From Mermis nigrescens (taxonomy: Eukaryota; Nematoda; Enoplea; Mermithida; Mermithidae), in NCBI GenBank assembly GCA_036768485.1, contig JAVLUZ010000142.1, forward strand, positions 14,790,407 to 14,854,406: a stretch of DNA of 64,000 bases. The letters are read 5' to 3'. The notes under the pieces are model-generated. The model had not been told where the DNA came from and made no database searches. It was given only the letters and a program-made list of their open reading frames with translations. A program made the translations under genes and the position numbers. Shown here in pieces: positions 43,837 through 54,778 of this stretch. Every line of letters starts with the position of its first letter. The first letter of the stretch is position 1.

Positions 43837-44078
43837 CACACATGGGCGTGAGGGGTATGCACCCCCCAGAAGTTGAAACACCTCCCCCAGAAATCAAAAT
43901 ACCCCCCCAGAAAATTTTTTTCGCTTTTTTAGCAATTTTTTGATGCCATTGGATAGTGCTCGATGAGAAACGTCGAAAAATGGTGTTTTTTTCGCCATAC
44001 AACCACTTTTAAAACCATTTTTTGACCTTTGAAAATTTTTCACCCCCCCCCCCAGAATTTCGATGCTGCCCACCTATG
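43837..44078 (-). mobile_element. hAT-like MITE, CATAGGTGGGC family (inverse), 242 bp
   Basis: Perfect 8-bp duplication CCTCCCAC (43829-43836 and 44079-44086). Ends CACACATGGGCGTG and GCTGCCCACCTATG. Confidence 0.95.
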
Positions 44079-44099
44079 CCTCCCACTAGCTCAAAATAA

Positions 44100-47000
44100 T
44101 TAGCGTTCATTAAATTCCTTGGCGGCCCGGAAGCAGACACGTATAGCTGACCTGAATTTGGGGGAACTATAGTTTGTTTCATTTAACTGCGGTTTTCTTT
44201 TAAATTTTTCCGCAAGAATTAGGCTACAAAAGCGGTTTCAACTTTTGATGCAGTAATGCGGCTTAACACTGGCATGTGCCCTCAAGAGACTGGACATAAT
44301 GTAGAATATCATTAATTGTATCAGTTTAAAACACTTTTGTAGTCACATTAATGTTTCCAAAAACCTCAAAGCTTAATGAAACAGATTATAAAACTTTGAA
44401 GTCGGGTATCTCAACAACTACTAGTAGTCAGGCAAAAATAATGGGACCCTTTTAGATGCATTTAATTATCTCACTAAATTCAAAGATATTCTAAAAGAAA
44501 TTTATACCATCACGTAAAGAATTGAATGGGCTTTCAGAATCTGTATTATACATTCAATAATAAATGAAATGTAGATAATTAATAATATTACAAAGAGTGT
44601 GGCGCCAAAACGTCCCATTTCGTTTGCTTCATGATCGCTGAGGTACTGTAGAGACGCACGATGCTTTCAGACAAATATTCATAGAACAAATGGTTGAAGT
44701 TTGCTGGAACTCTGAAAAGTTTTTAAAAAACGCTTCGAGCGGCCTCCTCGTACACTAACCCATCAAACGACATGGTTTAAATATCGATTAAAAATAAATC
44801 GTGATTGTGATACAACAAATAAATATCCAACAAATTAAGCGATTCACTATTCTATGATTCTATACGTAGTTGTCTGGCGAACTAATCACATTTTTTGCAC
44901 TGGCCAGACGCCGGGCACTGCAATACACCCCAGCACCATGGTCGCAGTACAAAAAATGACGATCGTGCATTTAAGACAGAAGCATAAAAGCGCGCATCGA
45001 AATATCTAGAAAAAGAGCAACGATACACGAACTGTCGGATACCTACTGCAAAAAAACGAAAAAGCTTTAAGAAAATTATTATTAACTAATTTTGAGGATC
45101 TAGGGTGAGACGATGTCACGATCCGAAAGAAGATGCGAAAATTTTGCTAGATATTGAGAAAATTAGAACAGGAAAGAGATAATTCAGAAACCTATTACAA
45201 ATTACTTCATAACGGTCAAATAATATGCTAAGCAGCATAGATTAGAAATTGGATCATTTAGGTTAAAAATCCGGCATCTGCTCCCAAGCTGACCCGGAGA
45301 CCGGCCACAGCGGAGTGAAGTAAAATCGGTAAGCGGTAAAATAACAAGTAGTCATCATAGCCAAAGCCACTTCCCACCATTACGTAAATAAAACAAAAAG
45401 TCGTTGAATTTCATGATTCAGAAACCTAATAGACGTAGGATATTTGCAATATTTTATTACTAACGGACATGAAAAACAGCAGTAATGAGCACCGAATAAA
45501 TTGTAGCAATATGGCGGATTATCGGAAGGAATATCTTTAAAGAAATCAAAACGACCGTTTAGGCGAATTTTTGACGAAACTTCCTCAAGTACAACCAAAT
45601 GACTCGCATCTGGAACTCAATCGGCTTAAATAGACGCGGCTGACTCATCCCATTTATTCATTGATGACTCGTCCGAGCGCGCGAGAACATTCGAGACAAA
45701 GCATTCACCGACTTTGAATCATCATCGGCGTATCATCATCACTACTAAATCGTATTTATAGTAGGCCCCACCCACGCATGTATTTACCAAGCGTGTGGCC
45801 ACATGTATGGACCTTCCTACCTACAGCAATCTGAATTCCAACATTTCACTTAATTTCTTTGTGTGTTGACGCGATGACGTGTTTTTCGGCCGCGCAACGC
45901 GAAAGCACCCAAATAATACGTGAATACGCGCGTTATTCACCGCCAGTGGTAAATAAGTAGTGATAAAAAACCGCGTGTATTTGCCACGTATGCGCCAGAT
46001 ACGCGTTGGACGCTGAACACTGAAAAAATACACATTTTTTCGAGTAAATAAATAATGCTCCCACGCGCTGATATGCATGTATTATATAGACCATGACCTC
46101 GGTTAAGTGAGAATTGCACAAGCCGGCAGTAAACGAGTCAAGGATGAAAGCGGAAAGAGAAAACAACCATTCCGTTTAATTGATGAAAATTAATCGAAAC
46201 GACGCAATGTATACATACGTATGTATGGTACATATTTCGGCAATTATGTAAGAATAATTTAGTAAAACGACATGTTTACGGTAAATCGGCATATCGCAAT
46301 TACTAAGGCGAAGTGACCCTTTTTGCGTAATATTTTCATTCAGAATAAGAGCAAATGTCGCGCATTGGACTAATGCCAAACTCGTATTTTTTATTTGCTG
46401 GCAAAAAAATTGAACTTTAAATTTCAACTCATGACGGGAACATCGATGATTTCGAAATAATAACTTCGCTACTGTTCCAAATCAAGGAGATTTACAATGT
46501 AATGTAAGCCCTAATGGACTGATTTACAAATTTAAATATCAATGTTTTAAAGTTCGGGTCGAGCGTTCTCTTAGTTTAAACTATCTGGAAGTAAGGCAAG
46601 TGTTCAGACCAACGCTAACGTTTTTATTTTTTTTGCTTACAAAAACACGCATTTTTAAGCGCGAAATCTTCGTTTTAGACCACTTTTGTAATCGATACAC
46701 TGCCTCGAAAATTGTGAAGCCTGCGCAAGATATTACGAAACAGACAGCCCACAGTCTATTCGACGAAACTTCGCGTATGGATCACTATCTTTGAGTCAAG
46801 ATAAATCAACTACAAAAGCGGTTTAAACTGAAGCAATAATCACGCACTGTGCATGATAGCAACAGATATATAAGCATAAGTTTTACAATGCAAAATCATA
46901 GGCTGCCTGAAATAAATTTTTGCAGCTACACATACTCGCTCAAGCGCCGAAAATTGATTTCCATATGCACAAGGTTTCGTGAATTAGGCCATGCACAGGT

Positions 47001-48100
47001 ACATATCTGTACCTTTGCGGATTTCTTTTGAATTTTTCTGCGAGAATCTGGCCACAAAAGTGGTCTAAAACTTTCATGCAATAATGCGGCTTAAAATGGC
47101 GAAAAGTACGTATTCATGTGACTCAATATACCGTAGAATATCATTTTACTGTATTAGGTTTTGAGTACCTACTTTCGCAGTCACTTGAATATTTTTCAAG
47201 AGAAGCTAAATGAAACGGACGCTCCGTCGAGCATAAAAACTCTTTTGCTATAGTAACAACGACATTTAGTTTGCGCACGAATTCATGCGCCCTAAGAATT
47301 TTTGAGTATGTTTTACAATTTTGAACCGAACTGAAACTAAACTGAAGTAATTTATTGCTGAAACGCGACAATTATGCACGAAGAATGCAAGAGAGTATTA
47401 AAAAGTACGGTCAATACAATAAAAACGCACAGCAAAAGGCGATGAGCGAATCATAAAAATGACGAAAAAACTGTCTAAAAAATCTGTTTAAAGTGAAGAA
47501 ACACTTGTAGAGAGTCTCACCGAGTGGGCAGCAATTCCCACCACTGGACCAGCGCCTTACCGAATAAATCGTAGATGGCCGGTGATCTACCTAAAAGCAG
47601 AACGCTGTATATAACCAACGGTTGAAACATCAACCTGACGGGTTATACACAAAAAAGCGTCTGCGAGCAGAGAACACTCGATAGGACTTACGTGTATGTG
47701 CACCGCACTTACACACTCGCGTTACTACATACTACACACTGTAAATTATCATATGAAGTTTTACCATGCAACAGGTAAATGACAGTGCTATGCATCCTAG
47801 AAATCATTTGTAGCTACTTCCTTGAGCACGTTAAATTGATTTCCATGTGCAAGGTGATGTAAAATAGACTATATTAATCTTGCAGTTTTTTCCTAAGAAT
47901 CTTTGACGACGTAAACTGTTTTGCGGAGCAGGGCCAGCACGAATCATTTAAACTTAATTAGAGAGAATGTTGATCAGGATCTTCAACTCATCACGTTGCA
48001 TTACTTTGAAATCACAAGTTGTACACTTCGTGATTTAGCTTCGTTAAGGAACGTGTCGGCTTATTTACTGTATATCTTTCTTCCATAGGGTTGTCAAGTT
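44100..48100. other. MITE-poor intergenic island with a diverged internal repeat
   Basis: Four kilobases without any of the MITE families seen elsewhere. A block at about 44140-44400 (TTTTTCCGCAAGAATTAGGC, ATGCAGTAATGCGGCTTAA, GTAGAATATCATTA) recurs diverged at about 46990-47220 (TTTTTCTGCGAGAATCTGGC, ATGCAATAATGCGGCTTAA, GTAGAATATCATTT). 45740-46180 is richer in GC. No exon with recognisable homology; the longest frames are below 90 codons. Confidence 0.5.
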
Positions 48101-48240
48101 GGGTTTCCCCATTTCGGGTGCTTTTTGAGGCCGTCGGAAGCATTTTCTAGCGGTTGAGGTTCTTTGCGCCTGTGCTCAACCATTGGTTGGGGTTTTCTAG
48201 GCAGTTTGAGGTTAAAATTGGGGGATTTTGACAAGAATAC

Positions 48241-48628
48241 CATAGGCGTAGCCAGGATTTTCTCTAGGTAGGGGGAATCCGAAAAAAATTTTCATCTAAA
48301 AAACTCATAAAAACGGGAAGGACCTTAAAATAACCTTTTTTGGGCTTTTCACATCGTCTTGTACTATTCAAGTAATGAAAAAATTATTTATTTTGAAATT
48401 TTTTTACGTTTTTGACGGAAAAATGCTAGCGCGCTCGAAGCGCTAATTTTTTGACTTTTCCTGCAATAAAACGATAGAAACTGCCGAAATGTAGAAGAAA
48501 TCGGCGCTTGCGCCGAATTTTTTGGTTTAACGCCGCAGAACAGCATCATGCAAGTATGTTGCTCAGTTCTTGAAGATGTCAAAATTTTTCCTAGGGGGAA
48601 TTTCCCCTTTCCCATCTGGCTACGCTAC
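48241..48628. mobile_element. CAGAGGCGTAGCCAGG-family element, about 388 bp
   Basis: Ends CATAGGCGTAGCCAGGAT and ATCTGGCTACGCTAC are imperfect inverted copies, related to 51754-53081. Hairpin relatives GCGCTCGAAGCGC (48431) and CGGCGCTTGCGCCG (48501). No clear duplication. Confidence 0.65.
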
Positions 48629-48789
48629 CAGCGAAGAGCACTTGGCAACCCTGTCCATAACTCCGTTTCGCTCGCTCCGCTTCGCTCCTCTCTCGTAAGC
48701 ATGTTTTGCGTTGCGTTGCGATGTGAGCACCGTTTTTCCACATTTTGTGCTTTTCTGATCTAAAATTTCGCGATGTAAAAAATTTTGGG

Positions 48790-48960
48790 CTTGGTTCTTA
48801 TGGTAAAAATTTTTGTAATGCAAAAATGTTTTCTAGAAGGGTTAAAGTTTAAAATTTTCCGCGCTTCCCTGGATCGATTTGCCTATTTTTAATGTTTTTT
48901 TATTGACGGCTTGCCGCGCCGGTTACTGCCCGCCCTCTTATTTAAAATGTACTATATAGG
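48790..48960. repeat. Satellite-like unit, single copy
   Basis: AAAAATGTTTTCTAGAAGGG, AAAATTTTCCGCGCTTCC, GGATCGATTTG and a GGCTTGCCGCGCCG block follow the same order as the units beside the LINEs at 1770 and 7561. Confidence 0.6.
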
Positions 48961-49699
48961 ATACTTGACTAAGATGAAAAATCTGCATGTTCTACTCAGA
49001 TTTAGGTGTTTAATACTTGCTGCTGGCCTTATTTGAGAAAGCTAAAATTTGCATCAGAGACAGACAGAACGTGTTAAGTTCAGATTTTCGGCATTTCGCG
49101 ATAGTTTATGGCTCAATTGTATGAAAACGCCTGATTTTGAGCCAAAAATGTAAAAATGCAATGTTTTTCCGGCGCTTCGCACGAAAGAATTTGAAGCATT
49201 GCGCCGAAATCATTGCCTGAGTAAGACAGGAAAGAAATGTATAGACGGGCATCCGCTGCTCAGATTGTCTGAGCTGACTTGATTCTCTATTGACCTATTC
49301 CATTAAATTGCGTACCTATGGAACTTTTTGTTGTATAAGAAAGTGGGGCTACTTTCATCGAAATTCGATTAATTTGACTTTGATCACTTGCCATACTTTA
49401 ACTACAAAAGCGTATAAGATCATAGTTGTACTGTTTTGTACTATCACATCTTGTCTATTGAATATAATATTTAGCGACCCATACTATGTTTTCTTTGGAG
49501 TGCGATATCCATTTTTCAAGGACCATTTTTGTGTGATTGCAGTGCTGACTAGTGCCACAAATTCGATTTATGGGTAGTTATAGTGAAGTTGCTGATCACT
49601 GAGAATGAATTATGATTTGAGATGATCTGTATAGAAAGACCAAGCAATCCTCCACTAGATAATAGAGAGAACTCGCATGAAATCACTTGTAGAGAGAAC

Positions 49700-50550
49700 C
49701 GAAAATTTTTTTTGAAATGCAGTCACCGGTAATTTTTGGTGTGGGTTACATTGATCATTGCCACGTTTTTTCATTTTTCTCAGCTCATAGTTGTTTTTTG
49801 TCAGTAACACTTGACTTTTTGAATAAAATGACCCTTTTAAATTTGAAATGACTATTTTGATGTTTGTTTGCAAATTATTGTTCAAAAATCTGTTGTATGA
49901 TCAAATGCAATCCATTTGTGTTAGCCTACTTTGATCACCCAACATGGTGTACATGGCGACAGGGTTATCAAAGCAATAGGGTGATCAAAAGTAACCCAAA
50001 CAGAAAAATGAAAAAGCGGCAAAATTTGTGTGCGATCAATCTTACCCACCCTGATCAAAGTAATCCATATGGTGATCAAAGTAGCTCCTAGAAACGATGT
50101 ATTACTCGGCCAGCATTGCTATAAAACAACATAGCTATGCTGTAAACTTTCTTTCGTTCTTTTGACATTATCTTTCGTTAAATCCTTCTTTCATGTAATT
50201 TTTATTGCATTTTCTACGGTAGTAATTGGCTAATAAATATTTTTTTATAAATATGAGTTACATCTGAAAAAAGTTACAAAGCATAATTCAAATAAAATTA
50301 AAAATTCTGCAAATATTTTATTCCCTACTATTTTGCAAATAACATAAAGCCAAATGACATTCTGCGAATTAGCGTTTCTGTAGTAAGTGCAACATCCACT
50401 TTAATAACATTTGCAAAAAGTAGAACTATATTATCTCTGCTGGTTAAAGTTTTTCAGTATTGGCGCAAAAGTGATCAAAATAGGTCCATGATCAAAGTAG
50501 CACGTTACCCTACATAGTTTATAAAGCAATTTAGTGCTGATCAAAGTGGG
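49700..50550. repeat. Region with dispersed TGATCAAAGTA motif
   Basis: GATCAAAGTA-like words occur at least seven times on one strand (near 49989, 50053, 50071, 50471, 50490 and 50530, with inverse-type GATCACCCAAC and TTGATCATTGCC earlier), often followed by RCCC or GTAGC. No frame. Confidence 0.55.
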
Positions 50551-51478
50551 CTATAAATGCGAAAAGAACTTTGTCTGAATTCCCGTTTCATGCGCAACAT
50601 GGGAATTCTTGGCAATGAGGTAGTATATAAGGTGATACAAAAAAATTTGTCTAAGTCTCCTTTTTTGCCTTAAAAATGATGCATAAAAACGTCGAAAACA
50701 ATCCTTTTTGGCGTTTCTGGTTTTCATCAGCAATGTAGACGATAAACAGTTTAGTCATGGCCTCTAAAAAACCACTTCTCATGTTTTTGCATATATTAAT
50801 TGTTAAAGCACCCCAGTCTAGAAACTTATATATTCAGAGCAATCTCCCGTCGACGCTCCATCTTTCGTCACTTAGTTGATTTCATAGATCCCTTTAGCCT
50901 TGGAGAAAAAATCGATCAAAGTCAAAAATACAAAAAACCAGCAAATTTCATTTGGGAGGTAAAAAAACCATAGGAACAAAAAAACCACTCACAAAATGTT
51001 ATGCGAAGCGCGTGGTTTGCAGCGTAAATTAGTTAGTTGACCTTACATGATCATCTTTTTTGAAAAAAATTCATTTTTCCCGATATTTCCGTTCATTTTA
51101 TCACATTTAAGTAAAAATCAATAATTTTTTCTGAATTTTATTAAAACTTCTATAAATTTCACAAATAAAGTCTTCAAGAGATGAAAAAAATTTCTTCTAC
51201 ATCCTTTGCAAGAAATCAGTGCAAAAATATGCAGCTTGATGAAAAGTAATTTTGTTGCAATGGCAACGTATACTTAGCATTGGTCTTTTTTAGGTTACAG
51301 TGGTTTTTTTAGGTTACAATCTAATTTTTTAGGCAGTTTTTGGGGTGATTCCCATTTTTTGTGAAAAATAAATATCAGGCATCATGTAAGGTGCTACGAA
51401 GCACATTCCTGCTAAGTTTTGTAAAAATTGGCGCTGGTTAGATTACTACAACTGGTTTTTTTAGGTTTGACTTTGAAT

Positions 51479-53615
51479 CAGTGATCGACCGGGTACCCAG
51501 GCCCGGACCGGGCCCGGCCGGTCATAGCAGGCCCGGGCCCGGGCCCAGCTGAAAATCTCCGGGCCTCAACCGGGCCTCAAATAAATATCGTTAATATTTT
51601 AGACGTTTACTATTTCAGCTGTTGTCCGTATTTTTTATGAATTGCTAGCCTGTGATTCTATTTAGATCCATTTGCCTTACTTCTGCCCACCTGCTCATTA
51701 TCATATACTTGCCAACTTCATATGTGCATTCATCTTCTATACAACGCTCCAATCAGAGGCGTAGCCAGGATTTTGGTTCGGGGGGCATACACAAAAAATT
51801 TTCTTAAGACTAATTTTGCATTGAATGTTAGTAAAGTTATGTACCTATAATAAAACTGAGTTTTTCGACCTTTAGTAGTGTAGCCTAGCTAATTTATGGG
51901 TTTCTGACAATCAGAAATACAAAAATGTTAATCAGCGCGAAACGCCAGAAATTTTTGAAATTTTCACCGTCTTCATGTAATTTACGGTCTTTTAATTGAC
52001 AAACAGTTCGGAAATCATACGAGGCGCAAAGCACCAAGGAATTTAGTAATCTTTTACTGTCCTTAACATTTTGTAGCCTGTGAATACTAATATTCTGTGA
52101 TATTTTGCCTGATTTAGGCTATTAAACGCAATGCTGAAGCTTTACAAAAGAAAGAACAATAACCAGCAGCGCCATGCGCCGGAAAATTTTGACGTTTTAG
52201 CTCTTTAAACACAATTTATACCGCTTAAATCACACAGAACAGACAAATTAATTTCGGCAAACCCTTTTTCCTTTTCGTCCTCCCAAAAATCTCGCTGCAC
52301 ATGTATGTACAACGAGATTTTACGGCGAGGGAGGCTCGCGGTGGCGCACTCAATCGCCCCCTAGAAAATTATGTAAAAAACACTCTAATATTAAATACTA
52401 TCGCTAAAGTTTTTGCAAAATCGGCCAAATCTCAGTTCTAAATTAAGCCCAAAACACTTAAAATTGATGAAGTCCTACATTGTACAAGATTTCTGAGCTG
52501 AAATGCGCTTTTCGACCTCTGCTAAGTATAAAGCGCAGCAAAGGGTGCTGTCAATAAGATATAAAAAGATGTATCAATGACAATTTTGTTCTTATCGTTT
52601 TCAGGCCCATTTGTGGCCTTCTTATTAACAAGATATAATTCAGAAAACAGAAAATGCGCAAAAACATAATAAAATTTGGCCATTCCTTTCATTTAAAATG
52701 GGATTATGTGTCCTGTCCTTGTAAAGAAAGACAAACAAAGCAAAGAATAGACAAACTGGTACGCAATCATTTTCGCACATTTACTGTTTTGCTCAACAAT
52801 CATGCACAGCTTCATTCAACGAACAAATGGAGCAATAAATCACTAAAGTGATGTGAATTGATCGATTATTTTAGCTAATTTAAGCTTTTTGAACTCATTG
52901 GATCTACATATATAACAATAAATATAATAAAGACTCGGCGCGAAGCGCCGAAAATTTTTGACGTTTTTGCTTTTTTTGAACTCAGTTTTCTGGACCTATT
53001 AATTATTACACTCGAAAAATCAACAAAATTTCTGAAAAATTTTGGGGGCATGTGCCCCCAATGCCCCTAGCTACGCCTATGGCTTCAATACGTGTCCTAT
53101 CCTTTACACTACACAATTTCAATTGACGTCAATGTACGCTATAGTTTGAGTTCTAAGATCCAAACAGCATATTTTCTATCCGACCATATCATAGTCGCTG
53201 TTATGTCTGAATGCATAAATTTAATGCTCAATTTCCTTTAAATATCTACATGAAAGCTTGTGCTTTTTCAAACCGTGTTTAGTTGCACGTGCATTTTAAT
53301 GATGGAATTGCTCACTATTGTATTAAAAACTTTGTTCTTGCTTGAATAATGCTACCAAAATCCTTGTTAACTACTTAATTTATTTTTAGAAAGATTGAAT
53401 AATTAACAGAGCTTAGAATTCAAAAATCTTCTTGATACAGCAGTAAGCCTTGCGTTTGACAAATAACAAATGTAAAATCGGTCAAAATATATATCTTATG
53501 CATAACATTATATTGGAAGCAAGGCATGTTGTTAGTATATAGGCCCGGGCCCGGTACCAAGCCCGGCAGCAAAGCGGGCCCGGGCCCGGTATTTTTTGAG
53601 CCCGGTCGATCACTG
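51479..53615. mobile_element. hAT-like element with CCCGGG-repeat ends, 2137 bp
   Basis: Perfect 8-bp duplication CTTTGAAT (51471-51478 and 53616-53623). Ends CAGTGATCGACCGGG and CCCGGTCGATCACTG with GGCCCGGGCCCGGGCC-type repeats inside both. Interrupted by 51754-53081. No transposase frame. Confidence 0.93.
51754..53081. mobile_element. CAGAGGCGTAGCCAGG-family element, 1328 bp (nested)
   Basis: Ends CAGAGGCGTAGCCAGG and CCTAGCTACGCCTATG; flanks GCTCCAAT (51746-51753) and GCTTCAAT (53082-53089) match at 7 of 8. Contains GGCGCGAAGCGCC at 52937-52949 and several relatives. Confidence 0.9.
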
Positions 53616-54430
53616 CTTTGAATGTATATATGTAGCTTTGTGGATGACAAAGGACAACTAAATTTTTTTCTGACATTGGTCTGCAAGAGAGTCTAACGTT
53701 AAAACATAAAAGATTCCAGCAAATATGAATACGGGTAGAAATAATGACCCTCAAAAATGCTTCAATTATCATAAAAACGGCAATTTCTCGGAACTTTTCG
53801 ACAAATTTATATCCCAAGTTTCTGAATGATCCGGAAAGAGATCAGGGGTCAGTTGTAATCCTTACGGCATAGTTCGCTCTTCAGTGTAATATCATCAGTC
53901 ATCTCCTTTTGGTTATGGAAAAAGGGGTTGTTTTTTTAAGGTTACAAATCGACTGGTTTTTTTAGAGGCCAGCACTATATATAATGACTTTGATAGTATC
54001 ATTTCCTATGATGCGATGGCCTCTACTATCGAACAATCGATTAGATAGCTAATGCAAATAAACTAGGCCTTAGCCTAAAGATCAAAATAAGACAGATTAT
54101 TTTAGCAACTTGCGTTACTGTTCTGTAGAAGTAGGTCACTAGGGGTTTTGTCGGATATTTTGACAATTTTAGTCATTTGACTAGCATAGCGAGAAAATGG
54201 GAACACTACATTTACTGGTTTCGACTTCTGGAATTTACCCCCTCCGCCCACCTGGACCTTTTGCATCTGTGCTATACATTGCAATGCAATATGATTGTAT
54301 TATTACTTTGGAATATACTAGTGTTTTTTAAATTTGACGGTGTTTTTTTGGAATATGATTGTTTTTTAAAGTACGATAGTGGTTTTTTGAAATACAGCAG
54401 TGTTTTTCCTTCAAAGAATCCGCAGCGAAA

Positions 54431-54778
54431 ATGATGCGCGCGTTGTTCTTATCTATCTTCTCTATTCTGTCCATTTCGCTCGCCGCGATTGGCGAAAACG
54501 CGGAGCCCGGCGGTCGCGTATTAGTACTCGTCGATGACATGGCCATTCAAAAGTCTCATTCGTCCTTTTTCGACCTGCTGACCAGTCGGGGTCACAAGTT
54601 GACCTTTAAATCGGCCGACGACGCTTCGTTGGCCCTGTTCGAATTCGGCGAATTGGTCTACGATCATTTGGTGCTATTTTGTCCGACGGTCGAAGAATTT
54701 GGCGGGTCGTTAAACGTGGCCGAAATTACCAAATTTATCGATCAGGGCGGCAATGTTTTGATGGCCGCCGATTCCACG
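54431..54778 (+). CDS. DDOST: DDOST exon 1 (residues 1-116, signal peptide)
   Basis: Two adjacent ATG codons; the first is taken and either gives a good signal peptide. Ends AADST before GTATGC, phase 0. Confidence 0.95.

Noticed and set aside
42361..43943. Pro-rich frames up to 153 codons
   Set aside because: They lie across four MITEs of one family; the proline runs are C-tracts near MITE ends.
45655..45700. Hammerhead-ribozyme-like core TTGATGACTCGTCC..CGAG
   Set aside because: The required GAAA after stem II is absent (AACA instead), and stems I and III do not form.
9044..53615. Transposase genes inside the larger hAT-like elements
   Set aside because: No frame above about 110 codons and no hAT catalytic or dimerisation motif; all are non-autonomous.
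54431..54546. Minus-strand frame 54546-54328 over DDOST exon 1
   Set aside because: Shadow of the conserved + strand exon.
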